Of a stretch of 64,000 nt of DNA, positions 27,373 to 36,381 are shown piece by piece. The translations under genes were made by a program, and so were the position numbers. Source of the DNA: Capnocytophaga stomatis (GTDB taxonomy: Bacteria > Bacteroidota > Bacteroidia > Flavobacteriales > Flavobacteriaceae); contig NZ_CP022387.1 in the NCBI RefSeq assembly GCF_002302635.1, positions 2,418,001 through 2,482,000 on the forward strand, read 5' to 3'. The notes beneath the pieces are model-generated. The model was not told the origin of the DNA. It worked only from the letters and a program-made list of their open reading frames with translations, and did not search any database. The stretch's first letter is position 1. Each line of letters opens with the position of its first letter.

Positions 27373-28710
27373 ATGAATATTACAAAAGAGCAAATTGATG
27401 CTTTGAATGCCGTGGTTACGGTTGCTATCGAAAAAAATGATTATGCTGATAAAGTAGAGAAAGTACTTACAAATTACAGAAAAACAGCAAATATTCCCGG
27501 ATTCAGAAAAGGACACGTGCCTATGGGAATGATAAAAAAACAGTACGGAAAAGCAGTATTGTTTGATGAAGTGAATAAATTATTGCAAGATTCTTTGAAT
27601 AAGTATCTTGTTGATGAAAAATTGGATATATTAGGACATCCGCTTCCTAAGGCAAAACAAGATTTTGATTGGGATGCTGAGAACTTTTCGTTTGAGTTTG
27701 AAATTGGTTTGGCACCTTCATTTGATTTGGATTTGAAACCAGCCAAAGGAATTACTCGCTATGAAATATCTGTTGAAGATGAGCAAGTTGATAAGCAAGT
27801 TGAGCGTATCCGCAAGCAATTCGGTAAACTGATTTCAAAAGGAGAAGTTTTAGACCAAAGCGATATTGAAATTACAGGAACTTTCTTCAACGAAGAGAAA
27901 AATATCGACAACAAAGCTACTTTCAAATTGGAAGAAGTAAGCGAGAAAAATCGTAAGAAATTTGTTGGCAAGAAAATTGGTGACCAATTGCAATTGAAAA
28001 CCAAAGGGTTGTTTGAAGATGTTCACAGCTTAATGCATTATTTGAAAGTTTCACACGATGAAGCTCACGATTTGGACGTGGAAGTAACATTCACTTTGGA
28101 GGAAGCTAACGTTCGTGAAGAAGCTGAACTTAATCAAGAACTTTTTGATAAATTATTCCCGGCAGGAGAAGTTACTTCAGAGGCTCAATTGCGTGAAAAA
28201 ATCAAGGAAAACTCTGAACTTCAATATGCTGAGCAGTCAAATCAACATTTCTTGAATGAAGTAACTGATTATTTGGTTGAAAATACGAAATTTGACCTTC
28301 CGGCTGAATTTTTGAAAAAATGGTTGCGTACAGCGGGTGAAAAAGAACTTACTGAGGAAGAAGCAAATAACGAATATGAAAGTTCAGAAAAAGGACTTCG
28401 TTACCAGCTTATTGAAAGTAAAATCCTAAACGATAATAAATTACATCCAACTTTTGAGGAGTTAAAAGGTTTTGCAAATACGTACGTGAAAAACCAAATG
28501 TTACAGTACGGAATGCCTATTGAAGACGAATCATACGTTGATGGAATTGTAGGCAAAATTCTGCAAAACAGAGAAGAAGTAGAACGAATTAACAAACAAC
28601 TTGTTTTCAATAAGTTATTAGATTTCTACAAAGGAAATGTTAAAATAAACGATAAAAAAGTAACTTTTGACGAGTTTATAAAAGAAGTTTACAAAACAGA
28701 AGAAGCTTAA
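27373..28710 (+). CDS. tig: trigger factor
   Basis: Trigger factor is the ribosome-bound chaperone. The 445 residues fit the family. The N-terminal ribosome-binding domain has the signature NIPGFRKGHVPMGMI (about 38-52). The middle region, normally an FKBP domain, is diverged, as is usual in Bacteroidota (about 150-240), and is followed by the helical C-terminal arms. It is the first gene of the tig-clpP-clpX order found across bacteria. A terminator after it suggests that part of the transcript ends before clpP. Confidence 0.93.
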   Translation: MNITKEQIDALNAVVTVAIEKNDYADKVEKVLTNYRKTANIPGFRKGHVPMGMIKKQYGKAVLFDEVNKLLQDSLNKYLVDEKLDILGHPLPKAKQDFDWDAENFSFEFEIGLAPSFDLDLKPAKGITRYEISVEDEQVDKQVERIRKQFGKLISKGEVLDQSDIEITGTFFNEEKNIDNKATFKLEEVSEKNRKKFVGKKIGDQLQLKTKGLFEDVHSLMHYLKVSHDEAHDLDVEVTFTLEEANVREEAELNQELFDKLFPAGEVTSEAQLREKIKENSELQYAEQSNQHFLNEVTDYLVENTKFDLPAEFLKKWLRTAGEKELTEEEANNEYESSEKGLRYQLIESKILNDNKLHPTFEELKGFANTYVKNQMLQYGMPIEDESYVDGIVGKILQNREEVERINKQLVFNKLLDFYKGNVKINDKKVTFDEFIKEVYKTEEA

Positions 28711-28736
28711 AAGCTTTAAATCTATCATAACTGTTG

Positions 28737-28766
28737 AGGCGTTAAATTTGGTTTAACGCCTTTTCA
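28737..28766 (+). terminator. terminator after tig
   Basis: A perfect 10-bp stem (28737-28746 with 28752-28761) has a 5-base loop and a short T run. Confidence 0.75.
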
Positions 28767-28791
28767 GCTAATATAAAAATCAATAAAACCT

Positions 28792-29454
28792 ATGAATTAC
28801 AAAAACGAATTTAAAAAATACGCCATCAAAAAGCACGGTGTAAATAGTTTATACTATGATAAAATTGTAGCGAGTATGACTCCGTACATTATGGAGGAAC
28901 GCCAGCTGAACGTGACTCAAATGGACGTTTTTTCCCGATTGATGATGGATAGAATTATCTTTATGGGAACGGAGGTTCATTCACAGATGGCGAATATAAT
29001 ACAGGCTCAGCTATTATTTTTGGAAAGTTTGGATAGCTCAAAAGATATTCAAATTTATATAAATTCACCTGGAGGAGAGGTTTACGCTGGCTTAGGAATC
29101 TATGACACGATGCAGTTCATTAAGCCTGATGTAGCAACAATTTGTACGGGAATGGCGGCTTCTATGGGGGCGGTGCTTTTGTGTGCGGGGGCCGAAGGAA
29201 AACGTTCTGCATTGCCACACGCTCGCATAATGATTCATCAACCTTCAGGAGGAGCTCAAGGTGTAGCTACTGATATGGAAATCAATTTGAAAGAAATGCT
29301 TAAGATAAAGAATGAGCTTTACGAAATCATCGCTAAACACTCAAGACAGTCTTTTGAAAAGGTGTACGAAGATTCGGAGCGTGATTATTGGATGAAAGCG
29401 GAGGAAGCTAAAGCATACGGAATGATTGACGAGGTTCTCGTTCGAAAAGCATAG
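28792..29454 (+). CDS. clpP: ATP-dependent Clp protease proteolytic subunit
   Basis: The 220-residue serine protease forms the ClpP tetradecamer. The catalytic serine is in TGMAASMGAVLL and the histidine in HARIMIHQPSGG; the aspartate follows in the handle region. IYINSPGGEVYAGLGIYD is the usual oxyanion-side motif. clpX begins 3 bases after its stop, so the subunits are co-expressed. The N-terminus is about 20 residues longer than in E. coli and may include a propeptide. Confidence 0.96.
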   Translation: MNYKNEFKKYAIKKHGVNSLYYDKIVASMTPYIMEERQLNVTQMDVFSRLMMDRIIFMGTEVHSQMANIIQAQLLFLESLDSSKDIQIYINSPGGEVYAGLGIYDTMQFIKPDVATICTGMAASMGAVLLCAGAEGKRSALPHARIMIHQPSGGAQGVATDMEINLKEMLKIKNELYEIIAKHSRQSFEKVYEDSERDYWMKAEEAKAYGMIDEVLVRKA

Positions 29455-29457
29455 AAA

Positions 29458-30690
29458 ATGGCGAAAAAACAAGAAGATAATTATTGTTCATTTTGTGGTC
29501 GTCCTGAAGCTGAAACAGAATTGCTCGTCAACGGATTAGAAGCAAGAATCTGCAATCATTGCATTGAGCAAGCTCACGGAATTCTTCTGGAAGAACTGAA
29601 TTTCAGAACGGAAAGCAGCAATTTTTCAAAAGAGGATATCACACTAAAAAAACCACAAGAAATAAAAGAATTTCTTGACCAATACGTTATAGGTCAGGAT
29701 TTTACTAAAAAAATTCTTTCAGTAGCGGTTTACAATCATTACAAACGTTTGCAACAACCTGATAATGAAGATAATGTAGAGATACAGAAAAGTAACGTGA
29801 TAATGGTAGGCGAAACGGGAACCGGTAAAACGCTTGTAGCCAAGACTATAGCTAAGTTACTGAATGTTCCGTTGGCAATTGTTGATGCTACCGTTTTAAC
29901 CGAGGCAGGTTACGTGGGAGAAGACGTGGAAAGCATCCTTTCACGATTATTGCAAGCTGCTGATTATGATGTTTCTAAGGCTGAAAAAGGAATTGTTTTC
30001 ATTGATGAAATAGACAAAATTGCACGAAAAAGTGATAATCCGTCCATAACTCGTGATGTTTCAGGTGAGGGAGTGCAACAAGGATTGTTAAAATTGTTGG
30101 AAGGCTCTATCGTGAATGTTCCGCCAAAAGGTGGACGAAAACATCCCGACCAAAAGTACATTGAGGTAAATACAGAACATATTCTTTTCATTGCAGGAGG
30201 AGCTTTTGATGGTATTGAACGACTGATTTCCAAGCGACTAAATATGCAAGCGGTGGGTTATAATTCATCAAAAGGAGGAACTATTGACAGAAAGAACTTG
30301 ATGCAATATATCATTCCGAAAGATTTAAAAGATTTTGGCTTGATTCCTGAAATTATTGGGCGTTTGCCAGTTCTTACTTATATGAATCCGCTTGATAAAC
30401 ATACTTTGCGAATGATTCTGACCGAACCCAAGAATGCCATCATTAAGCAATATAAAAAATTGTTTGAAATGGACGGAATCAAGTTTGAAATAAAAGAGGA
30501 AGCACTTGATTTTATCGTAGAAAAAGCGATGGAGTACAAGCTCGGGGCACGTGGGCTTCGTTCACTTTGTGAAAGTATTTTGACTGATGCAATGTTTGAG
30601 TTACCAAGTTCTGACGCACAAGAATTGGTGGTAACTAAAAAATATGCCGAAGAAAAACTTAATAAATCAGGATTACAAATAATTTCATAA
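29458..30690 (+). CDS. clpX: ATP-dependent Clp protease ATP-binding subunit ClpX
   Basis: The 410-residue AAA+ unfoldase delivers substrates to ClpP. A zinc-binding domain (CSFCGR...CNHC, residues 10-36) is followed by Walker A GETGTGKT near 120, Walker B IVFIDEIDKI near 180, pore loop GYVGEDVES, and the sensor II region LGARGLRS. Length and motifs are normal. The gene is directly downstream of clpP and is followed by a terminator. Confidence 0.97.
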   Translation: MAKKQEDNYCSFCGRPEAETELLVNGLEARICNHCIEQAHGILLEELNFRTESSNFSKEDITLKKPQEIKEFLDQYVIGQDFTKKILSVAVYNHYKRLQQPDNEDNVEIQKSNVIMVGETGTGKTLVAKTIAKLLNVPLAIVDATVLTEAGYVGEDVESILSRLLQAADYDVSKAEKGIVFIDEIDKIARKSDNPSITRDVSGEGVQQGLLKLLEGSIVNVPPKGGRKHPDQKYIEVNTEHILFIAGGAFDGIERLISKRLNMQAVGYNSSKGGTIDRKNLMQYIIPKDLKDFGLIPEIIGRLPVLTYMNPLDKHTLRMILTEPKNAIIKQYKKLFEMDGIKFEIKEEALDFIVEKAMEYKLGARGLRSLCESILTDAMFELPSSDAQELVVTKKYAEEKLNKSGLQIIS

Positions 30691-30697
30691 CTGTAAG

Positions 30698-30737
30698 AAA
30701 CTCAAGGTTCAAAATGCTGAACTTTGAGTTTTTTTAT
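30698..30737 (+). terminator. terminator after clpX
   Basis: A 14-position stem (30698-30711 with 30718-30731, one G-T pair) is followed by a T-rich run. Confidence 0.85.
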
Positions 30738-30781
30738 TTCTTAAGATTTAAAAATAGTAATTACTTATAAAAAATTAATTT

Positions 30782-31744
30782 ATGTATCCAATAAAATTTA
30801 ATCCTATTCTTAAAGAAAGACTTTGGGGGGGAACAAAACTAAAAACGTTATTTAACAAACCAATTGAAACGGATATTACCGGCGAAAGCTGGGAAGTTTC
30901 TGCGGTTAAGGGAGATATCTCGGTAGTTGCAAATGGTAAATTTTCAGGAAAAACATTGCAGGAACTTATTGATTTATATCCGAATGAGTTACTTGGAAAA
31001 CACGTTTATCAAAAATTCGGAGCTGATTTCCCAATTCTGATAAAATTCATTGATGCTCGTGAAGATTTGTCAATACAAGTTCATCCAAATGATGAATTAG
31101 CTAAAAAAAGACACGATTCTTTTGGGAAAACTGAAATGTGGTATGTAATGCAAGCCGACGAAGGGGCGGAACTCATCGTGGGATTCAACAAAAATGTAAC
31201 TAAGGAAGAATATCAGCAACATCTTGATAATGGGACGCTTACCGACATAATGAATTATGAAAAGGTAAATGAAGGAGATACTTTTTTCATCAACACGGGT
31301 AAGGTTCACGCTATTGGGGGCGGCATCATTATCGCAGAAATTCAGCAAACAAGTGATATAACGTATCGCGTGTATGATTTCAATCGCAGAGATAAAAATG
31401 GAAATTTGCGAGAACTCCACACCGAACAAGCTCTTGATGCAATTGATTATCAGAAGAAAGATGATTTCAAGGTAAGTTATCCGAAATCTGAAAACACAAC
31501 CAACGCAATGGTGAATTGCCCGTATTTTATTACAAATTACTTGAAACTGACGCAAAATTTTGAGAAAGAAATCGGCTCGGAGGATTCTTTCCATATTTAT
31601 ATGTGTGTGAAGGGTAGTGGAACTCTTTCAGATGGTAAAGTAGAACTATCTGTAAAACAAGGAGAAACTGTTTTATTTCCGGCAAGTTGCCAAAAAATGT
31701 ATGTAAATACAAATGGAATGGAACTATTGGAAGTAAGATTATAG
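30782..31744 (+). CDS. manA: mannose-6-phosphate isomerase, class I
   Basis: The 320-residue cupin enzyme interconverts fructose-6-phosphate and mannose-6-phosphate. Zinc ligands are visible in LSIQVHPND (Gln and His), KTEMWYV (Glu) and GKVHAIGGG (His), and the catalytic-arginine region is SDITYRVYDFNR. It supplies mannose-6-phosphate for GDP-mannose, which the polyprenol-phosphate-mannose-synthase-like enzyme at 7886 could use. It is the short form, lacking the C-terminal extension of E. coli ManA. Confidence 0.94.
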   Translation: MYPIKFNPILKERLWGGTKLKTLFNKPIETDITGESWEVSAVKGDISVVANGKFSGKTLQELIDLYPNELLGKHVYQKFGADFPILIKFIDAREDLSIQVHPNDELAKKRHDSFGKTEMWYVMQADEGAELIVGFNKNVTKEEYQQHLDNGTLTDIMNYEKVNEGDTFFINTGKVHAIGGGIIIAEIQQTSDITYRVYDFNRRDKNGNLRELHTEQALDAIDYQKKDDFKVSYPKSENTTNAMVNCPYFITNYLKLTQNFEKEIGSEDSFHIYMCVKGSGTLSDGKVELSVKQGETVLFPASCQKMYVNTNGMELLEVRL

Positions 31745-31814
31745 TCGGAATAAAATTTTTAAATAAAGAGGAGGTGTAAAGCACATCACAAAGTAGTTTA
31801 AATTAGTGTTAGTG

Positions 31815-31864
31815 GCGTATTTTTGATTAAAAATTACAGAATTTTAATTAGAAATACGCTTTTT
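31815..31864 (+). terminator. long hairpin terminator after manA
   Basis: GCGTATTT at 31815-31822 pairs with AAATACGC at 31852-31859, and the inner A/T-rich arms continue the stem to a 4-base loop. A T run follows. Confidence 0.75.
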
Positions 31865-31970
31865 CTATTCTTTTGAATCTTCTGAAAAAAGGAGTTTATG
31901 AATTGGAAAATAATGGAAATGTTTTAAAAACAAATTCTCGAAAAAGGAGTGTCTTTTAGCAGAAAAATAG

Positions 31971-31978
31971 TATTTTTG
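31971..31978 (+). promoter_or_regulatory. -7 promoter box of serA
   Basis: TATTTTTG matches TAnnTTTG 38 bases before the start codon. No clear -33 element is present. Confidence 0.4.
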
Positions 31979-32016
31979 CCTTTCTATTAATGAAAAAATA
32001 AAAGGGATTAAAAAAG

Positions 32017-32967
32017 ATGAGAATACTTGCAAATGATGGGATTTCTGAATCAGGGAAGCAACATCTGGAGGAAAACGGATTTGAAGTAATTACAGTAAAA
32101 GTAGCTCAAAATCAGTTAGTAAATTATATTAATCAACACAATATTGATGTTCTTTTAGTACGCTCGGCAACAAAAGTAGGGAAGGATATTATTGAGGCTT
32201 GTCCTTCTTTAAAATTAATTGGTCGTGGGGGAGTTGGGCTGGATAATATTGATGTTGAATACGCAAAAAGCAAGAATATTCACGTGATTAATACGCCGGC
32301 TTCTTCGGCAAATTCCGTAGCTGAGTTGGTTTTCGCACATTTGTTTTCGGGAGTGCGTTTCTTGCACGATTCTAACAGAAATATGCCTTTGGAAGGAGAT
32401 ACGCAATTTAGTCAGTTGAAAAAACTATATTCTAACGGAACGGAACTTCGAGGGAAAACCTTAGGAATTATCGGTTTTGGAAGAGTTGGTCAGGCGGTGG
32501 CTCGCATAGCCATAGGATTGGGAATGAATGTAATAGCATACGACCCTAACGTAAAAGAGGCTGAAATAGAACTTTCTTTCTTTGATGATAGAAAAGTTTC
32601 TTTTTTAATAAAAACAATTGAAAAAGAAACGGTTTTGGAACAATCCGATTTTATTACAGTAAATTCTCCTGTACAAGAAATGTATGTCATTGATGCAGAG
32701 GAATTTGATATGATGAAGGAAGGCGTGGGAGTGATAAACTCGGCTCGTGGTGGAGTAATTTCGGAAGAAGCACTGCTTGAGGCATTGGAAAGTGGAAAGG
32801 TAAGTTTTGCAGGATTAGATGTGTTTGAAAATGAGCCAACTCCATCAATCAGATTGTTAATGCATCCTAATGTTTCGTTAACTCCGCATATTGGCGCTTC
32901 AACCGTTGAGGCTCAGGGTAAAATTGGCACAGAATTGGCGGAACAAATTATCAAATTACTCAAATAG
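32017..32967 (+). CDS. serA: D-3-phosphoglycerate dehydrogenase (D-2-hydroxyacid dehydrogenase family)
   Basis: The 316-residue NAD-dependent enzyme begins the serine pathway. Motifs are GRGGVGLDNIDVEYA, the nucleotide-binding GIIGFGRVGQAVARIA (about 150-166), catalytic Arg in NSARGGVISEEAL, Glu in DVFENEPTP and His in LTPHIGASTVEAQ. It lacks the C-terminal ACT regulatory domain of E. coli SerA, as is normal for the short type. No serC is adjacent. Phosphoserine from this pathway could also feed a cysteate synthase. Confidence 0.88.
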   Translation: MRILANDGISESGKQHLEENGFEVITVKVAQNQLVNYINQHNIDVLLVRSATKVGKDIIEACPSLKLIGRGGVGLDNIDVEYAKSKNIHVINTPASSANSVAELVFAHLFSGVRFLHDSNRNMPLEGDTQFSQLKKLYSNGTELRGKTLGIIGFGRVGQAVARIAIGLGMNVIAYDPNVKEAEIELSFFDDRKVSFLIKTIEKETVLEQSDFITVNSPVQEMYVIDAEEFDMMKEGVGVINSARGGVISEEALLEALESGKVSFAGLDVFENEPTPSIRLLMHPNVSLTPHIGASTVEAQGKIGTELAEQIIKLLK

Positions 32968-33010
32968 ATTTGATAAATAAAATAGATAATAATTTTAAAA
33001 ATTGATAAAA

Positions 33011-33643
33011 ATGGCGGGAATTTTAGACTTTTTGGGAGGAGATAATCTCCAAAAAATTATTGACGGAGTTAGCAAGCAAACGGGAGTTTCTTCCTCACAA
33101 GCTTCTTCTGTGATTGAAATGGCAGGACCTTTGCTAATGGGTGCAATGCAGAACAATAGTTCAGGCGAAGGTGCTACGGGATTGTTGAATGCTTTGCAAA
33201 GTAGTAAACACGACGGAAGCTTGCTGGATAATCTTGGTAGTCTTTTTGGTGATGGCGTTAGCAGCGATGTTACTAAAGATGGAGCAGGGATTTTGGGGCA
33301 TTTGTTGGGAGGAAAAGAGTCAGCCGTGGCAAATGCAATTAGCACCAAAACGGGAGTTTCTTCTTCAAATGTTGTTCAGATTTTACAATCATTGGCTCCG
33401 GTTTTGATGAGTTTTTTAGGTAAAAAAGTTTCGGACAATAATGTTTCATCGGCTAACGGATTGGGAGATTTATTATCAGGATTTTTAGGAAATAACAGTA
33501 ACGTTGGCGGAATGTTAAAATCGTTATTGGATTCTAACGGAGATGGAAATGTTATGGACGACCTTGCTGGAATGCTCGGAGGAAAATCGGACAAAAAAGG
33601 AGGATTAGGTGACTTGCTTGGAGGATTTTTGGGAGGAAAATAA
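33011..33643 (+). CDS. DUF937 domain-containing protein
   Basis: The 210-residue protein is rich in Gly, Ser, Leu and Asn. It begins MAGILDFLGGDNLQKII and has two DUF937-like repeats (about 5-95 and 100-150), each containing a TGVSSS segment. The C-terminal part has repeated LGG/GLGDLLGGFLGG motifs. Relatives such as YidB are uncharacterised. The ATG at 33011 is preferred over a TTG three codons upstream. It lies 43 bases after serA on the same strand. Confidence 0.8.
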   Translation: MAGILDFLGGDNLQKIIDGVSKQTGVSSSQASSVIEMAGPLLMGAMQNNSSGEGATGLLNALQSSKHDGSLLDNLGSLFGDGVSSDVTKDGAGILGHLLGGKESAVANAISTKTGVSSSNVVQILQSLAPVLMSFLGKKVSDNNVSSANGLGDLLSGFLGNNSNVGGMLKSLLDSNGDGNVMDDLAGMLGGKSDKKGGLGDLLGGFLGGK

Positions 33644-33670
33644 TAAAAATATATAAAGAACAAATTGCAT

Positions 33671-33719
33671 AAAATAGTTTGATTCTGTTCAGAATAAGAA
33701 CATTATCAAGCTATTTTTA
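33671..33719 (+). terminator. terminator after the DUF937 gene
   Basis: A 13-position stem (33671-33683 with 33705-33717, one mismatch or wobble) with a 21-base loop leads into T-rich sequence. Confidence 0.6.
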
Positions 33720-33744
33720 TCTGATGAAAAAATAGAATTCAATT

Positions 33745-34191
33745 ATGCTTCAATTATTTGATGATGAATATTTTATGAGAAGAGCTTTGCAGGAGGCAGA
33801 AAATGCTTTTGATGCAAATGAAATTCCTGTTGGGGCAATTGTTGTAGCTGACAATCAAATAATTGCCAGAGCGTATAATTTAACAGAACGCCTAACTGAC
33901 GTAACGGCACACGCTGAAATGCAAGCAATTACAATGGCGTCGAGTTATTTGGGAGGTAAATATCTGAAAAACTGTACACTTTATGTTACTTTAGAGCCTT
34001 GCACGATGTGTGCAGGAGCTTTGTATTGGAGCCAAATTTCACGCGTAGTTTATGGTGCAAGTGATTCATTAAGAGGATTTACGGTGATGGGAGGGAAGCT
34101 TCACCCAAAAACAGAAGTCAAAGGAAATGTACTTGAGGAAGAATGTTCGCAACTTCTGAGGAGTTTTTTTGCAAATAAAAGAAAAAAGTAA
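33745..34191 (+). CDS. tadA: tRNA adenosine(34) deaminase
   Basis: The 148-residue zinc deaminase converts A34 to inosine in tRNA-Arg(ACG). Zinc ligands are in HAEMQAI and PCTMCAGALYW, and the N-terminus MRRALQEAENAFDANEIPVGAI is typical. The stop lies 9 bases before the next gene. A different nucleoside deaminase of the same family is possible but less likely, given the signature. Confidence 0.9.
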   Translation: MLQLFDDEYFMRRALQEAENAFDANEIPVGAIVVADNQIIARAYNLTERLTDVTAHAEMQAITMASSYLGGKYLKNCTLYVTLEPCTMCAGALYWSQISRVVYGASDSLRGFTVMGGKLHPKTEVKGNVLEEECSQLLRSFFANKRKK

Positions 34192-34200
34192 CAAACGATT

Positions 34201-36051
34201 ATGAGTCGGAAATTATATCTTTTCATAGGGATTTTCTTTCTGGGGACGGCATTTTTGTTTCCTCAGGCAACCAATTCCTTGGATATAGTTAAAAAAGACT
34301 CTACTGAAATTCAGAAAGATAAAGATTTTTATAATCGGGTAAAGAGATATTTCAGAAAATACAAATTAACAAGAAATTTAGCTTCTTTCTTTTCGGATTC
34401 ATCGAAAAAATCGCCGACTTCCAAACAAATTGAAAAAGAATCGAACCTGAATTATGCAAGTTATCAGGGGAAAATTATCCGAAAAATAGACATCATAACC
34501 TTAGACCCTTTCGGATTTGATGAGAAAGATTTATCAAAAACTCCTCAAAGAAAAATAGATATTTACGGAAATGCATTGCACGCAAAAACCAGAGCGAGAA
34601 CCGTTAAAAAACAACTTCTTTTTTCGGAAAACAAACCAATGGATTCGTTGCTTTTAAAGGAATCGGAGCGTGTTTTGAGGGAACAGAATTATATCAGGCG
34701 TGTGCTTATTCGTCCTGTGGAAATTTCTTCTGTTTCTGATTCTGTTGATATTCAAGTTGTTACCTTGGATAGCTGGACGATGTTTTTCGCAAGTGATTTG
34801 ACCGACAAAAGAGGATGGATACGCGTTAGCGAACAAAATCTTTTTGGGTTGGGGCACGAAGCGTACGTGTTGTACAGGCAGTATTTCAGAGGTTTTAGCG
34901 ATAACGGAAAAGGATTCGGGTATCGTGCTAAAAACATTCAAAATACACACATTGATTTATTTGCTTCATATTATGGAGATTACGAAAATTTGTTTTCAAA
35001 AAATTTAGTTGCAGAAAGGCGTTTTTATTCTCCTTACACACGTTGGGCGGGAAAAATCGGGTATCACGAAAATCGGTATCACGAGGATATTTATCTGAAA
35101 GACAGTATGTATCATCCGCCTTTAAGAACGAAAATATTTGATGTGTACGGAGGATATGCCATACCGATGAAAAAAAATACTTTTGGTTCTGTCAATAATT
35201 TTATTATATCGGCACGCTATAAAAATTTGAATTATGCAGAAACTCCTCCTGATTATCTGAATATTGACAATTATTTTTCAGACGAACATTTGTTATTGTC
35301 GAAATTCAGTTTGAATAAAACAAACTTCGTTCAGGATAGATATATTTTCAAGCACGGAGACATTGAGGACGTAAACATTGGTCATTCTCTTTTTCTTACT
35401 TTGGGAACATTAAGGAAGAATGAGAAATTACATCCGTACTTCGGGCTTGGATTTTCGCTGGCGAAGTACACAACCAAAGGATATTATTCTTTAAACTTTG
35501 AAGCTGGAAGTTTGCTGATGAAAAATAATGTAAAACAAACTGTTTTTAAAGGAGAAAGCATTTATTTTTCGAATCTTTTTTCTTTGGGAGATTGGCATTT
35601 TCGGCAATTTTTCAAAACTTCTTTTGCGATTGGTTTAAACAGAAGTGCCCATCCTAAGGACAGAGTTAGCGTTAATCAAAAAGAAGGAATTTTAGGATTT
35701 TACAGTGATGTTTACGGAACTCGAAAGCTTGTTTTATCTTCACAAACACAGTCATATAGCCCGTTTAGTTGGCTCGGTTTTAGGTTTAATCCGTTTTTTA
35801 ATGTAGATGTAGGCTTTTTAGGAAAAGAAAACAAGCCGTTTTTTAAAACAGATATTTATTCGAAGGTTGCCATAGGGTTCTATATATCAAATGATTACCT
35901 GATGTTTCAGAGTTTTCAATTTTCGTTGTGTTATTTTCCCAGAATACCTATGGAAGGAAATCATATCTTCAAAATCACGAACATACAAAATGATGATTTC
36001 AGACTGCAAACCTTTCAGTACAGACCTCCGAACACGGTAATTTATAAGTAA
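34201..36051 (+). CDS. outer-membrane beta-barrel protein with POTRA-like region
   Basis: The 616-residue protein has a signal peptide ending FLFPQA, a POTRA-like segment (about 95-195; KIIRKIDIITLDPFGFDE... and SVDIQVVTLDSWTMF) and a C-terminal part with alternating aromatic beta strands (about 200-616), the layout of Omp85/BamA-type barrels. The exact family is not recognised. The final strand ends in an aromatic-rich segment (FQYRPPNTVIYK). It may insert or translocate outer-membrane material. It directly follows tadA, and nothing adjacent reveals its partner. Confidence 0.7.
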   Translation: MSRKLYLFIGIFFLGTAFLFPQATNSLDIVKKDSTEIQKDKDFYNRVKRYFRKYKLTRNLASFFSDSSKKSPTSKQIEKESNLNYASYQGKIIRKIDIITLDPFGFDEKDLSKTPQRKIDIYGNALHAKTRARTVKKQLLFSENKPMDSLLLKESERVLREQNYIRRVLIRPVEISSVSDSVDIQVVTLDSWTMFFASDLTDKRGWIRVSEQNLFGLGHEAYVLYRQYFRGFSDNGKGFGYRAKNIQNTHIDLFASYYGDYENLFSKNLVAERRFYSPYTRWAGKIGYHENRYHEDIYLKDSMYHPPLRTKIFDVYGGYAIPMKKNTFGSVNNFIISARYKNLNYAETPPDYLNIDNYFSDEHLLLSKFSLNKTNFVQDRYIFKHGDIEDVNIGHSLFLTLGTLRKNEKLHPYFGLGFSLAKYTTKGYYSLNFEAGSLLMKNNVKQTVFKGESIYFSNLFSLGDWHFRQFFKTSFAIGLNRSAHPKDRVSVNQKEGILGFYSDVYGTRKLVLSSQTQSYSPFSWLGFRFNPFFNVDVGFLGKENKPFFKTDIYSKVAIGFYISNDYLMFQSFQFSLCYFPRIPMEGNHIFKITNIQNDDFRLQTFQYRPPNTVIYK

Positions 36052-36307
36052 AAGCACATATCTTTTTTAACATTTTTGCTTCTTAACTTTTAGTTAAAAC
36101 AGAAAAGTGTAATTATATCGTATTCTTTTGGAAAATAAGATAAAAATATTTTTTCCTGATTTATTTTTGGTATAAAAGAAATATTGTTTCAAAAAAAATG
36201 AATTTTATTTATATTTTTTATTTTATTACAACAGATTAATTTTCATAATAATTACATTATTATTTTGAAATTTTTAAGTAAAAATATAGTTTTTTAGGGG
36301 CAATTAA

Positions 36308-36339
36308 TTTGGTTTTATTCTAAATTGATTTTACTTTTG
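36308..36339 (+). promoter_or_regulatory. promoter of the TonB-dependent receptor gene; notes on the gap 36052-36381
   Basis: TTTG at 36308-36311, a 20-base spacer and TACTTTTG at 36332-36339 form a good consensus promoter 43 bases before the ATG. The rest of the 330-base gap is extremely A/T-rich and shows nothing else recognisable; no Fur box was confirmed by eye. Confidence 0.65.
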
Positions 36340-36381
36340 CACTCGCAAAATTAATCTAAATAAAACCGAAACATTAATCAT